A DNA stretch of 64,000 nt from Peronospora farinosa (lineage: Eukaryota; Oomycota; Peronosporomycetes; Peronosporales; Peronosporaceae), in contig CANTFK010000478.1 of the NCBI GenBank assembly GCA_947646735.1, positions 1-64,000 of the forward strand, written 5' to 3'. This document shows positions 35,191 to 48,800 of the stretch, one piece after another. The notes below the pieces were generated by a model, which was not told the origin of the DNA, made no database searches, and saw only the letters and a list, made by a program, of their open reading frames with translations. A program made the translations under genes and the position numbers. The first letter of the stretch is position 1. Every line of letters begins with the position of its first letter.

Positions 35191-35714
35191 TGATGAAGAC
35201 GTGAGGTGTTGTATAAGTTGGCGCCCCTCACAATAAACACGAGAGCGCTCTGTCTACCCTTTCTTTCAATGATGAAGAGAATACTTAGAAGAGATTGAAT
35301 TACGGGTTTTTCTCTTCCTGTCAATGATGAAGAAAAGATTCCTTCCTGTCAATGATAAAGAGAAGATTAGAAAGAGACTGGAACAGACTGATACAGAGCT
35401 TACATCAGCAAAAAAAGTCGCGATTTGCTGCTACGACGCTCTTAAATGCCAACGGCTTACATCCGTCCTAGTTTTTAGAAAAGAGATCACAAATCGTCAA
35501 TTCAAAGCTATTTTATTTTTTGCATTTTTACACTCTGGGAAAGTAGAGCTAGTATAAAATGGTACAAGTCAGCTATTGTTTTACATCAAATGTGCAGCTG
35601 GACACTAGAAATCGTGAGCGATACTTCAAAGCAAAATATGTTTTTGTGACACTTAACCTCCCCTTACAGCAAATGGGTAGGTAATCAATATGTGAAAATC
35701 TACTAGTGTGCAAA
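35191..35714. other. A/T-richer non-repetitive stretch with a short repeat
   Basis: The base composition changes sharply from the satellite. At 35261-35370 a motif around CCTGTCAATGATGAAGA is repeated two to three times, with the last two 28 bp apart (35315 and 35343). A plus-strand frame at 35324-35557 (77 codons) shows no family motif and overlaps the short repeat. I do not call a gene. Confidence 0.5.
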
Positions 35715-36122
35715 CTAATACCCTTGCATACGGTCCAAAACATGCCGTAATGACCGTCGTGCGTCGGACTCCTTTTTTTTACCCTTCAGCTTGGCTTTGT
35801 CTCGTGCACCACCTCCTACATGCGTTTCACAAATAAAGTCGACGATGACAGCGACTTTTGGGCAATTGTGATCTGGGGACTTAGCGCACTGAAAGTAGAT
35901 TATTCGTGCAACGTAGCAGCTCAACTGTGTCAAATTTACCGATAATACCACCGCCATGATGATGATGGTGTCCATTTTTCCAAGCAGACCATCGGTGTTG
36001 TTATCATCGCTCGACCGAATAGACTTGCATGTTTGTCGTCGGATCGTATTACCAGCGATCGCGCCTGCTCTAAAATTTGCCTTGGATACACTGTTTGCTG
36101 AGTCCTCTTTGCGATTTTTCAA
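35715..36122 (-). CDS. Unassigned reading frame, 135 codons
   Basis: This is the longest open frame in non-repetitive sequence of the window. It starts at MKNRKEDSANS, has a hydrophobic stretch (MDTIIIMAVVLSVNL) that could be one membrane segment, a Cys/His cluster (CYVARIIYFQCAKSPDHNC) and a basic C-terminus (KAKLKGKKKES). I do not recognise a family. It might be a small gene, the last exon of a larger one, or chance. No promoter or splice signal decides this. The frame lies between the coiled-coil relic and the second 766-bp array. Confidence 0.25.
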   Translation of the reverse strand: MKNRKEDSANSVSKANFRAGAIAGNTIRRQTCKSIRSSDDNNTDGLLGKMDTIIIMAVVLSVNLTQLSCYVARIIYFQCAKSPDHNCPKVAVIVDFICETHVGGGARDKAKLKGKKKESDARRSLRHVLDRMQGY

Positions 36123-36240
36123 TCGGCCCAGTCCCCGCTACCCAGTATTTCTGCGCGTTTCATGACTGCTTTTTTTGATACCAACGAGTTTAAGGAATTC
36201 ATGGTTTCTCAGATCCGGTGAATACTTATCAAGCGAGCCA
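36123..36240. other. Short spacer before the second 766-bp array
   Basis: Non-repetitive sequence ending in AAGCGAGCCA. At 36241 it passes abruptly into the middle of a 766-bp unit (CAAAGCTTCAACAAACTGC). Nothing else is recognised. Confidence 0.5.
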
Positions 36241-38284
36241 CAAAGCTTCAACAAACTGCAATTCTTCACGGTTTGTCGACATGCGTGCTAGCTCTGCTTG
36301 AATTAGGCCTGCAACTCATCACGTTTGGACTCACACAACTTGCGGCTCTTTGACGCCTCTTGGATCCAAAATTGGTACAGAATGTTTGTTGTCATGTACC
36401 CTTCCTTCTCTTTACAGAGATACTCAAGCGCTTCGGCACGAGGTCCTTCCAGATGTGGGTTTTGCCATGGATTACTGCCTGATCTCATTGACGGTTCGCC
36501 ATCTGCACGCTTCTCATTCTGGTCTTCTTCGAGCCTGCGCAGGTTCACTTCGGCTCGACTATACCGCAGGCGTTGGCTTCAAGTGCCTTCTTACAGGCTC
36601 CTCTACAAGCTGGATCTACGTCCGTTGTGTTGATCACTGACCGCAAAGCATTCATTTCTGTCCAAAACGGCTCCATATCCTGCTGAATAGCCTCCATGTT
36701 GCTACGTAACTTGGCTGTTTCTTCGTTGTGACTCTCGAAATTACCCTGTAGCACTTGCTCTTGAGTTTCGCCTGCAATTTCTCTACTTCCTTTTCCAACT
36801 CCGGCACTAGCTCTTCATTTTCCTGCACTTTTGCCCAAATTGTTCTTCTGTTTCTTTAGCTCTTTCTTCTGCGTTGACTGCAGCTCCTTCTGCTGTTCCT
36901 TGGCGTATTTTAGCTCTTCTCGCAACTTCGCTTCTTGCTTTTCAAAGTCAGCGTATTTCGACTTTGTCTCGTCCACTTGTTTGGCAAGCTCTTCACTCGT
37001 TGGTACAAAGCTTCAACAAACTGCAATTCTTCACGGTTTGTCGACATGCGTGCTAGCTCTGCTTGAATTAGGCCTGCAACTCATCACGTTTAGACTCACA
37101 CAACTTGCGGTTCTTTGACGCCTCTTGGATCCAAAATTGGTACAGAATGTTTGTTGTCATGTACCCTTCCTTCTCTTTACAGAGATACTCAAGCGCTTCG
37201 GCACGAAATCCTTCCAGATGTGGGTTTTGCCATGAATTACTGCCTGATCTCATTGACGGTTCGCCATCTGCACGCTTCTCATTCTGGTCTTCTTCGAGCC
37301 TGCGCAGGTTCACTTCGGCTCGACTATACCGCAGGCGTTGGCTTCAAGTGCCTTCTTACAGGCTCCTCTACAAGCTGGATCTACGTCCGTTGTGTTGATC
37401 ACTGACCGCAAAGCATTCATTTCTGTCCAAAACGGCTCCATATCCTGCTGAATAGCCTCCATGTTGCTACGTAACTTGGCTGTTTCTTCGTTGTGACTCT
37501 CGAAAATACCCTGTAGCACTTGCTCTTGAGTTTCGCCTGCAATTTCTCTACTTCCTTTTCCAACTCCGGCACTAGCTCTTCATTTTCCTGCACTTTTGCC
37601 CAAATTGTTCTTCTGTTTCTTTAGCTCTTTCTTCTGCATTGACTGCAGCTCCTTCTGCTGTTCCTTGGCGTATGTTAGCTCTTCTCGCAACTTCGCTTCT
37701 TGCTTTTCAAAGTCAGCGTATTTCGACTTTGTCTCGTCCACTTGTTTGGCAAGCTCTTCACTCGTTGGTACAAAGCTTCAACAAACTGCAATTCTTCACG
37801 GTTTGTCGACATGCGTGCTAGCTCTGCTTGAATTAGGCCTGCAACTCATCACGTTTAGACTCACACAACTTGCGGTTCTTTGACGCCTCTTGGATCCAAA
37901 ATTGGTACAGAATGTTTGTTGTCATGTACCCTTCCTTCTCTTTACAGAGATACTCAAGCGCTTCGGCACGAAATCCTTCCAGATGTGGGTTTTGCCATGA
38001 ATTACTGCCTGATCTCATTGACGGTTCGCCATCTGCACGCTTCTCATTCTGGTCTTCTTCGAGCCTGCGCAGGTTCACTTCGGCTCGACTATACCGCAGG
38101 CGTTGGCTTCAAGTGCCTTCTTACAGGCTCCTCTACAAGCTGGATCTACGTCCGTTGTGCTGATCACTGACCGCAAAGCATTCATTTCTGTCCAAAACGG
38201 CTCCATATCCTGCTGAATAGCCTCCATGTTGCTACGTAACTTGGCTGTTTCTTCGTTGTGACTCTCGAAAATACCCTGTAGCAC

Positions 38285-39051
38285 TTGCTCTTGAGTTTCG
38301 CCTGCAATTTCTCTACTTCCTTTTCCAACTCCGGCACTAGCTCTTCATTTTCCTGCACTTTTTGCCCAAATTGTTCTTCTGTTTCTTTAGCTCTTTCTTC
38401 TGCATTGACTGCAGCTCCTTCTGCTGTTCCTTGGGCGTATTTTAGCTCTTCTCGCAACTTCGCTTCTTGCTTTTCAAAGTCAGCGTATTTCGACTTTGTC
38501 TCGTCCACTTGTTTGGCAAGCTCTTCACTCGTTGGTACAAAGCTTCAACAGACTGCAATTCTTCACGGTTTTTCGACATGCGTGCTAGCTCTGCTTGAAT
38601 TAGGCCTGCAACTCATCACGTTTAGACTCACACAACTTGCGGTTCTTTGACGCCTCTTGGATCCAAAATTGGTACAGAATGTTTGTTGTCATGTACCCTT
38701 CCTTCTCTTTACGGAGATACTCAAGCGCTTCGGCACGAGGTCCTTCCAGATGTGGGTTTTGCCATAAATTACTGCCTGATCTCATTGACGGTTCGCCATC
38801 TGCACGCTTCTCATTCTGGTCTTCTTCGAGCCTGCGCAGGTTCACTTCGGCTCGACTATACCGCAGGCGTTGGCTTCAAGTGCCTTCTTACAGGCTCCTC
38901 TACAAGCTGGATCTACGTCCGTTGTGCTGATCACTGACCGCAAAGCATTCATTTCTGTCCAAAACGGCTCCATATCCTGCTGAATAGCCTCCATGTTGCT
39001 ACGTAACTTGGCTGTTTCTTCGTTGTGACTCTCGAAAATACCCTGTAGCAC
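38285..39051 (-). pseudogene. SMC4: SMC4-arm unit with an inserted base near 38434
   Basis: CCTTGGGCGTA replaces the usual CCTTGGCGTA. On the minus strand this extra base links the DETKSKYADFEKQEAK segment to a frame reading EERAKETEEQFGQKVQENEE, giving an open frame of 108 codons (38182-38508). That downstream part is highly charged and coil-like, so the change locally restores what may be the parental frame. Only this unit shows it. Confidence 0.7.
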
Positions 39052-39818
39052 TTGCTCTTGAGTTTCGCCTGCAATTTCTCTACTTCCTTTTCCAACTCCG
39101 GCACTAGCTCCTCATTTTCCTGCACTTTTTGCCCAAATTGTTCTTCTGTTTCTTTAGCTCTTTCTTCTGCATTGACTGCAGCTCCTTCTGCTGTTCCTTG
39201 GCGTATGTTAGCTCTTCTCGCAACTTCGCTTCTTGCTTTTCAAAGTCAGCGTATTTCGACTTTGTCTCGTCCACTTGTTTGGCAAGCTCTTCACTCGTTG
39301 GTACAAAGCTTCAACAAACTGCAATTCTTCACGGTTTGTCGACATGCGTGCTAGCTCTGCTTGAATTAGGCCTGCAACTCATCACGTTTAGACTCACACA
39401 ACTTGCGGTTCTTTGACGCCTCTTGGATCCAAAATTGGTACAGAATGTTTGTTGTCATGTACCCTTCCTTCTCTTTACGGAGATACTCAAGCGCTTCGGC
39501 ACGAGGTCCTTCCAGATGTGGGTTTTGCCATGGATTACTGCCTGATCTCATTGACGGTTCGCCATCTGCACGCTTCTCATTCTGGTCTTCTTCGAGCCTG
39601 CGCAGGTTCACTTCAGGCTCGACTATACCGCAGGCGTTGGCTTCAAGTGCCTTCTTACAGGCTCCTCTACAAGCTGGATCTACGTCCGTTGTGCTGATCA
39701 CTGACCGCAAAGCATTCATTTCTGTCCAAAACGGCTCCATATCCTGCTGAATAGCCTCCATGTTGCTACGTAACTTGGCTGTTTCTTCGTTGTGACTCTC
39801 GAAAATACCCTGTAGCAC
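39052..39818 (-). pseudogene. SMC4: SMC4-arm unit with a base insertion fusing two frames
   Basis: TTCAGGCTCGAC replaces TTCGGCTCGAC near 39614. The added base abolishes the stop after GIVEP and joins the two usual minus-strand frames (69 and 81 codons) into one of 150 codons (39366-39818), reading across EPEVNLRRLEEDQ. It is the longest SMC4-derived frame in either array and is unique among the units. Confidence 0.75.
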
Positions 39819-42800
39819 TTGCTCTTGAGTTTCGCCTGCAATTTCTCTACTTCCTTTTCCAACTCCGGCACTAGCTCTTTATTTTCGTGCACTTTTTGCC
39901 CAAATTGTTCTTCTGTTTCTTTAGCTCTTTCTTCTGCATTGACTGCAGCTCCTTCTGCTGTTCCTTGGCGTATTTTAGCTCTTCTCGCAACTTCGCTTCT
40001 TGCTTTTCAAAGTCAGCGTATTTCGACTTTGTCTCGTCCACTTGTTTGGCAAGCTCTTCACTCGTTGGTACAAAGCTTCAACAAACTGCAATTCTTCACG
40101 GTTTGTCGACATGCGTGCTAGCTCTGCTTGAATTAGGCCTGCAACTCATCACGTTTGGACTCACACAACTTGCGGTTCTTTGACGCCTCTTGGATCCAAA
40201 ATTGGTACAGAATGTTTGTTGTCATGTACCCTTCCTTCTCTTTACGGAGATACTCAAGCGCTTCGGCACGAGGTCCTTCCAGATGTGGGTTTTGCCATGG
40301 ATTACTGCCTGATCTCATTGACGGTTCGCCATCTGCACGCTTCTCATTCTGGTCTTCTTCGAGCCTGCGCAGGTTCACTTCGGCTCGACTATACCGCAGG
40401 CGTTGGCTTCAAGTGCCTTCTTACAGGCTCCTCTACAAGCTGGATCTACGTCCGTTGTGTTGATCACTGACCGCAAAGCATTCATTTCTGTCCAAAACGG
40501 CTCCATATCCTGCTGAATAGCCTCCATGTTGCTACGTAACTTGGCTGTTTCTTCGTTGTGACTCTCGAAAATACCCTGTAGCACTTGCTCTTGAGTTTCG
40601 CCTGCAATTTCTCTACTTCCTTTTCCAACTCCGGCACTAGCTCTTCATTTTCCTGCACTTTTTGCCCAAATTGTTCTTCTGTTTCTTTAGCTCTTTCTTC
40701 TGCATTGACTGCAGCTCCTTCTGCTGTTCCTTGGCGTATTTTAGCTCTTCTCGCAACTTCGCTTCTTGCTTTTCAAAGTCAGCGTATTTCGACTTTGTCT
40801 CGTCCACTTGTTTGGCAAGCTCTTCACTCGTTGGTACAAAGCTTCAACAGACTGCAATTCTTCACGGTTTGTCGACATGCGTGCTAGCTCTGCTTGAATT
40901 AGGCCTGCAACTCATCACGTTTAGACTCACACAACTTGCGGTTCTTTGACGCCTCTTGGATCCAAAATTGGTACAGAATGTTTGTTGTCATGTACCCTTC
41001 CTTCTCTTTACAGAGATACTCAAGCGCTTCGGCACGAAATCCTTCCAGATGTGGGTTTTGCCATGGATTACTGCCTGATCTCATTGACGGTTCGCCATCT
41101 GCACGCTTCTCATTCTGGTCTTCTTCGAGCCTGCGCAGGTTCACTTCGGCTCGACTATACCGCAGGCGTTGGCTTCAAGTGCCTTCTTACAGGCTCCTCT
41201 ACAAGCTGGATCTACGTCCGTTGTGTTGATCACTGACCGCAAAGCATTCATTTCTGTCCAAAACGGCTCCATATCCTGCTGAATAGCCTCCATGTTGCTA
41301 CGTAACTTGGCTGTTTCTTCGTTGTGACTCTCGAAAATACCCTGTAGCACTTGCTCTTGAGTTTCGCCTGCAATTTCTCAACCTCCTTTTCCAATTCCGG
41401 CACTAGCTCCTCATTTTCCTGCACTTTTTGCCCAAATTGTTCTTCTGTTTCTTTAGCTCTTTCTTCTGCATTGACTGCAGCTCCTTCTGCTGTTCCTTGG
41501 CGTATTTTAGCTCTTCTCGCAACTTCGCTTCTTGCTTTTCAAAGTCAGCGTATTTCGACTTTGTCTCGTCCACTTGTTTGGCAAGCTCTTCACTCGTTGG
41601 TACAAAGCTTCAACAAACTGCAATTCTTCACGGTTTGTCGACATGCGTGCTAGCTCTGCTTGAATTAGGCCTGCAACTCATCACGTTTAGACTCACACAA
41701 CTTGCGGTTCTTTGACGCCTCTTGGATCCAAAATTGGTACAGAATGTTTGTTGTCATGTACCCTTCCTTCTCTTTACAGAGATACTCAAGCGCTTCGGCA
41801 CGAAATCCTTCCAGATGTGGGTTTTGCCATGGATTACTGCCTGATCTCATTGACGGTTCGCCATCTGCACGCTTCTCATTCTGGTCTTCTTCGAGCCTGC
41901 GCAGGTTCCCTTCGGCTCGACTATACCGCAGGCGTTGGCTTCAAGTGCCTTCTTACAGGCTCCTCTACAAGCTGGATCTACGTCCGTTGTGCTGATCACT
42001 GACCGCAAAGCATTCATTTCTGTCCAAAACGGCTCCATATCCTGCTGAATAGCCTCCATGTTGCTACGTAACTTGGCTGTTTCTTCGTTGTGACTCTCGA
42101 AAATACCCTGTAGCACTTGCTCTTGAGTTTCGCCTGCAATTTCTCAACCTCCTTTTCCAACTCCGGCACTAGCTCTTCATTTTCGTGCACTTTTTGCCCA
42201 AATTGTTCTTCTGTTTCTTTAGCTCTTTCTTCTGCATTGACTGCAGCTCCTTCTGCTGTTCCTTGGCGTATTTTAGCTCTTCTCGCAACTTCGCTTCTTG
42301 CTTTTCAAAGTCAGCGTATTTCGACTTTGTCTCGTCCACTTGTTTGGCAAGCTCTTCACTCGTTGGTACAAAGCTTCAACAAACTGCAATTCTTCACGGT
42401 TTGTCGACATGCGTGCTAGCTCTGCTTGAATTAGGCCTGCAACTCATCACGTTTAGACTCACACAACTTGCGGTTCTTTGACGCCTCTTGGATCCAAAAT
42501 TGGTACAGAATGTTTGTTGTCATGTACCCTTCCTTCTCTTTACAGAGATACTCAAGCGCTTCGGCACGAGGTCCTTCCAGATGTGGGTTTTGCCATGGAT
42601 TACTGCCTGATCTCATTGACGGTTCGCCATCTGCACGCTTCTCATTCTGGTCTTCTTCGAGCCTGCGCAGGTTCACTTCGGCTCGACTATACCGCAGGCG
42701 TTGGCTTCAAGTGCCTTCTTACAGGCTCCTCTACAAGCTGGATCTACGTCCGTTGTGCTGATCACTGACCGCAAAGCATTCATTTCTGTCCAAAACGGCT

Positions 42801-45800
42801 CCATATCCTGCTGAATAGCCTCCATGTTGCTACGTAACTTGGCTGTTTCTTCGTTGTGACTCTCGAAAATACCCTGTAGCACTTGCTCTTGAGTTTCGCC
42901 TGCAATTTCTCAACCTCCTTTTCCAACTCCGGCACTAGCTCCTCATTTTCCTGCACTTTTTGCCCAAATTGTTCTTCTGTTTCTTTAGCTCTTTCTTCTG
43001 CATTGACTGCAGCTCCTTCTGCTGTTCCTTGGCGTATTTTAGCTCTTCTCGCAACTTCGCTTCTTGCTTTTCAAAGTCAGCGTATTTCGACTTTGTCTCG
43101 TCCACTTGTTTGGCAAGCTCTTCACTCGTTGGTACAAAGCTTCAACAAACTGCAATTCTTCACGGTTTGTCGACATGCGTGCTAGCTCTGCTTGAATTAG
43201 GCCTGCAACTCATCACGTTTAGACTCACACAACTTGCGGTTCTTTGACGCCTCTTGGATCCAAAATTGGTACAGAATGTTTGTTGTCATGTACCCTTCCT
43301 TCTCTTTACGGAGATACTCAAGCGCTTCGGCACGAGATCCTTCCAGATGTGGGTTTTGCCATGGATTACTGCCTGATCTCATTGACGGTTCGCCATCTGC
43401 ACGCTTCTCATTCTGGTCTTCTTCGAGCCTGCGCAGGTTCACTTCGGCTCGACTATACCGCAGGCGTTGGCTTCAAGTGCCTTCTTACAGGCTCCTCTAC
43501 AAGCTGGATCTACGTCCGTTGTGTTGATCACTGACCGCAAAGCATTCATTTCTGTCCAAAACGGCTCCATATCCTGCTGAATAGCCTCCATGTTGCTACG
43601 TAACTTGGCTGTTTCTTCGTTGTGACTCTCGAAAATACCCTGTAGCACTTGCTCTTGAGTTTCGCCTGCAATTTCTCTACTTCCTTTTCCAACTCCGGCA
43701 CTAGCTCCTCATTTTCGTGCACTTTTTGCCCAAATTGTTCTTCTGTTTCTTTAGCTCTTTCTTCTGCATTGACTGCAGCTCCTTCTGCTGTTCCTTGGCG
43801 TATTTTAGCTCTTCTCGCAACTTCGCTTCTTGCTTTTCAAAGTCAGCGTATTTCGACTTTGTCTCGTCCACTTGTTTGGCAAGCTCTTCACTCGTTGGTA
43901 CAAAGCTTCAACAAACTGCAATTCTTCACGGTTTGTCGACATGCGTGCTAGCTCTGCTTGAATTAGGCCTGCAACTCATCACGTTTAGACTCACACAACT
44001 TGCGGTTCTTTGACGCCTCTTGGATCCAAAATTGGTACAGAATGTTTGTTGTCATGTACCCTTCCTTCTCTTTACGGAGATACTCAAGCGCTTCGGCACG
44101 AAATCCTTCCAGATGTGGGTTTTGCCATGGATTACTGCCTGATCTCATTGACGGTTCGCCATCTGCACGCTTCTCATTCTGGTCTTCTTCGAGCCTGCGC
44201 AGGTTCACTTCGGCTCGACTATACCGCAGGCGTTGGCTTCAAGTGCCTTCTTACAGGCTCCTCTACAAGCTGGATCTACGTCCGTTGTGCTGATCACTGA
44301 CCGCAAAGCATTCATTTCTGTCCAAAACGGCTCCATATCCTGCTGAATAGCCTCCATGTTGCTACGTAACTTGGCTGTTTCTTCGTTGTGACTCTCGAAA
44401 ATACCCTGTAGCACTTGCTCTTGAGTTTCGCCTGCAATTTCTCAACCTCCTTTTCCAACTCCGGCACTAGCTCTTCATTTTCGTGCACTTTTTGCCCAAA
44501 TTGTTCTTCTGTTTCTTTAGCTCTTTCTTCTGCATTGACTGCAGCTCCTTCTGCTGTTCCTTGGCGTATTTTAGCTCTTCTCGCAACTTCGCTTCTTGCT
44601 TTTCAAAGTCAGCGTATTTCGACTTTGTCTCGTCCACTTGTTTGGCAAGCTCTTCACTCGTTGGTACAAAGCTTCAACAAACTGCAATTCTTCACGGTTT
44701 GTCGACATGCGTGCTAGCTCTGCTTGAATTAGGCCTGCAACTCATCACGTTTAGACTCACACAACTTGCGGTTCTTTGACGCCTCTTGGATCCAAAATTG
44801 GTACAGAATGTTTGTTGTCATGTACCCTTCCTTCTCTTTACGGAGATACTCAAGCGCTTCGGCACGAGGTCCTTCCAGATGTGGGTTTTGCCATGGATTA
44901 CTGCCTGATCTCATTGACGGTTCGCCATCTGCACGCTTCTCATTCTGGTCTTCTTCGAGCCTGCGCAGGTTCACTTCGGCTCGACTATACCGCAGGCGTT
45001 GGCTTCAAGTGCCTTCTTACAGGCTCCTCTACAAGCTGGATCTACGTCCGTTGTGCTGATCACTGACCGCAAAGCATTCATTTCTGTCCAAAACGGCTCC
45101 ATATCCTGCTGAATAGCCTCCATGTTGCTACGTAACTTGGCTGTTTCTTCGTTGTGACTCTCGAAAATACCCTGTAGCACTTGCTCTTGAGTTTCGCCTG
45201 CAATTTCTCTACTTCCTTTTCCAACTCCGGCACTAGCTCCTCATTTTCGTGCACTTTTTGCCCAAATTGTTCTTCTGTTTCTTTAGCTCTTTCTTCTGCA
45301 TTGACTGCAGCTCCTTCTGCTGTTCCTTGGCGTATTTTAGCTCTTCTCGCAACTTCGCTTCTTGCTTTTCAAAGTCAGCGTATTTCGACTTTGTCTCGTC
45401 CACTTGTTTGGCAAGCTCTTCACTCGTTGGTACAAAGCTTCAACAAACTGCAATTCTTCACGGTTTGTCGACATGCGTGCTAGCTCTGCTTGAATTAGGC
45501 CTGCAACTCATCACGTTTAGACTCACACAACTTGCGGTTCTTTGACGCCTCTTGGATCCAAAATTGGTACAGAATGTTTGTTGTCATGTACCCTTCCTTC
45601 TCTTTACGGAGATACTCAAGCGCTTCGGCACGAGGTCCTTCCAGATGTGGGTTTTGCCATGGATTACTGCCTGATCTCATTGACGGTTCGCCATCTGCAC
45701 GCTTCTCATTCTGGTCTTCTTCGAGCCTGCGCAGGTTCACTTCGGCTCGACTATACCGCAGGCGTTGGCTTCAAGTGCCTTCTTACAGGCTCCTCTACAA

Positions 45801-48800
45801 GCTGGATCTACGTCCGTTGTGCTGATCACTGACCGCAAAGCATTCATTTCTGTCCAAAACGGCTCCATATCCTGCTGAATAGCCTCCATGTTGCTACGTA
45901 ACTTGGCTGTTTCTTCGTTGTGACTCTCGAAAATACCCTGTAGCACTTGCTCTTGAGTTTCGCCTGCAATTTCTCTACTTCCTTTTCCAACTCCGGCACT
46001 AGCTCCTCATTTTCGTGCACTTTTTGCCCAAATTGTTCTTCTGTTTCTTTAGCTCTTTCTTCTGCATTGACTGCAGCTCCTTCTGCTGTTCCTTGGCGTA
46101 TTTTAGCTCTTCTCGCAACTTCGCTTCTTGCTTTTCAAAGTCAGCGTATTTCGACTTTGTCTCGTCCACTTGTTTGGCAAGCTCTTCACTCGTTGGTACA
46201 AAGCTTCAACAAACTGCAATTCTTCACGGTTTGTCGACATGCGTGCTAGCTCTGCTTGAATTAGGCCTGCAACTCATCACGTTTAGACTCACACAACTTG
46301 CGGTTCTTTGACGCCTCTTGGATCCAAAATTGGTACAGAATGTTTGTTGTCATGTACCCTTCCTTCTCTTTACAGAGATACTCAAGCGCTTCGGCACGAA
46401 ATCCTTCCAGATGTGGGTTTTGCCATGAATTACTGCCTGATCTCATTGACGGTTCGCCATCTGCACGCTTCTCATTCTGGTCTTCTTCGAGCCTGCGCAG
46501 GTTCACTTCGGCTCGACTATACCGCAGGCGTTGGCTTCAAGTGCCTTCTTACAGGCTCCTCTACAAGCTGGATCTACGTCCGTTGTGCTGATCACTGACC
46601 GCAAAGCATTCATTTCTGTCCAAAACGGCTCCATATCCTGCTGAATAGCCTCCATGTTGCTACGTAACTTGGCTGTTTCTTCGTTGTGACTCTCGAAAAT
46701 ACCCTGTAGCACTTGCTCTTGAGTTTCGCCTGCAATTTCTCAACCTCCTTTTCCAACTCCGGCACTAGCTCTTCATTTTCGTGCACTTTTTGCCCAAATT
46801 GTTCTTCTGTTTCTTTAGCTCTTTCTTCTGCATTGACTGCAGCTCCTTCTGCTGTTCCTTGGCGTATTTTAGCTCTTCTCGCAACTTCGCTTCTTGCTTT
46901 TCAAAGTCAGCGTATTTCGACTTTGTCTCGTCCACTTGTTTGGCAAGCTCTTCACTCGTTGGTACAAAGCTTCAACAAACTGCAATTCTTCACGGTTTGT
47001 CGACATGCGTGCTAGCTCTGCTTGAATTAGGCCTGCAACTCATCACGTTTAGACTCACACAACTTGCGGTTCTTTGACGCCTCTTGGATCCAAAATTGGT
47101 ACAGAATGTTTGTTGTCATGTACCCTTCCTTCTCTTTACAGAGATACTCAAGCGCTTCGGCACGAAATCCTTCCAGATGTGGGTTTTGCCATGGATTACT
47201 GCCTGATCTCATTGACGGTTCGCCATCTGCACGCTTCTCATTCTGGTCTTCTTCGAGCCTGCGCAGGTTCACTTCGGCTCGACTATACCGCAGGCGTTGG
47301 CTTCAAGTGCCTTCTTACAGGCTCCTCTACAAGCTGGATCTACGTCCGTTGTGCTGATCACTGACCGCAAAGCATTCATTTCTGTCCAAAACGGCTCCAT
47401 ATCCTGCTGAATAGCCTCCATGTTGCTACGTAACTTGGCTGTTTCTTCGTTGTGACTCTCGAAAATACCCTGTAGCACTTGCTCTTGAGTTTCGCCTGCA
47501 ATTTCTCAACCTCCTTTTCCAACTCCGGCACTAGCTCTTCATTTTCGTGCACTTTTTGCCCAAATTGTTCTTCTGTTTCTTTAGCTCTTTCTTCTGCATT
47601 GACTGCAGCTCCTTCTGCTGTTCCTTGGCGTATTTTAGCTCTTCTCGCAACTTCGCTTCTTGCTTTTCAAAGTCAGCGTATTTCGACTTTGTCTCGTCCA
47701 CTTGTTTGGCAAGCTCTTCACTCGTTGGTACAAAGCTTCAACAAACTGCAATTCTTCACGGTTTGTCGACATGCGTGCTAGCTCTGCTTGAATTAGGCCT
47801 GCAACTCATCACGTTTAGACTCACACAACTTGCGGTTCTTTGACGCCTCTTGGATCCAAAATTGGTACAGAATGTTTGTTGTCATGTACCCTTCCTTCTC
47901 TTTACGGAGATACTCAAGCGCTTCGGCACGAAATCCTTCCAGATGTGGGTTTTGCCATGGATTACTGCCTGATCTCATTGACGGTTCGCCATCTGCACGC
48001 TTCTCATTCTGGTCTTCTTCGAGCCTGCGCAGGTTCACTTCGGCTCGACTATACCGCAGGCGTTGGCTTCAAGTGCCTTCTTACAGGCTCCTCTACAAGC
48101 TGGATCTACGTCCGTTGTGTTGATCACTGACCGCAAAGCATTCATTTCTGTCCAAAACGGCTCCATATCCTGCTGAATAGCCTCCATGTTGCTACGTAAC
48201 TTGGCTGTTTCTTCGTTGTGACTCTCGAAAATACCCTGTAGCACTTGCTCTTGAGTTTCGCCTGCAATTTCTCAACCTCCTTTTCCAACTCCGGCACTAG
48301 CTCTTCATTTTCGTGCACTTTTTGCCCAAATTGTTCTTCTGTTTCTTTAGCTCTTTCTTCTGCATTGACTGCAGCTCCTTCTGCTGTTCCTTGGCGTATT
48401 TTAGCTCTTCTCGCAACTTCGCTTCTTGCTTTTCAAAGTCAGCGTATTTCGACTTTGTCTCGTCCACTTGTTTGGCAAGCTCTTCACTCGTTGGTACAAA
48501 GCTTCAACAAACTGCAATTCTTCACGGTTTGTCGACATGCGTGCTAGCTCTGCTTGAATTAGGCCTGCAACTCATCACGTTTAGACTCACACAACTTGCG
48601 GTTCTTTGACGCCTCTTGGATCCAAAATTGGTACAGAATGTTTGTTGTCATGTACCCTTCCTTCTCTTTACAGAGATACTCAAGCGCTTCGGCACGAAAT
48701 CCTTCCAGATGTGGGTTTTGCCATGGATTACTGCCTGATCTCATTGACGGTTCGCCATCTGCACGCTTCTCATTCTGGTCTTCTTCGAGCCTGCGCAGGT

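Noticed and set aside
35215..35245. TTGGCGCCCCTCAC as a retrotransposon primer-binding site after an LTR end
   Set aside because: Only the first few bases resemble a tRNA-Lys primer site. No paired LTR, polyprotein or polypurine tract is present.
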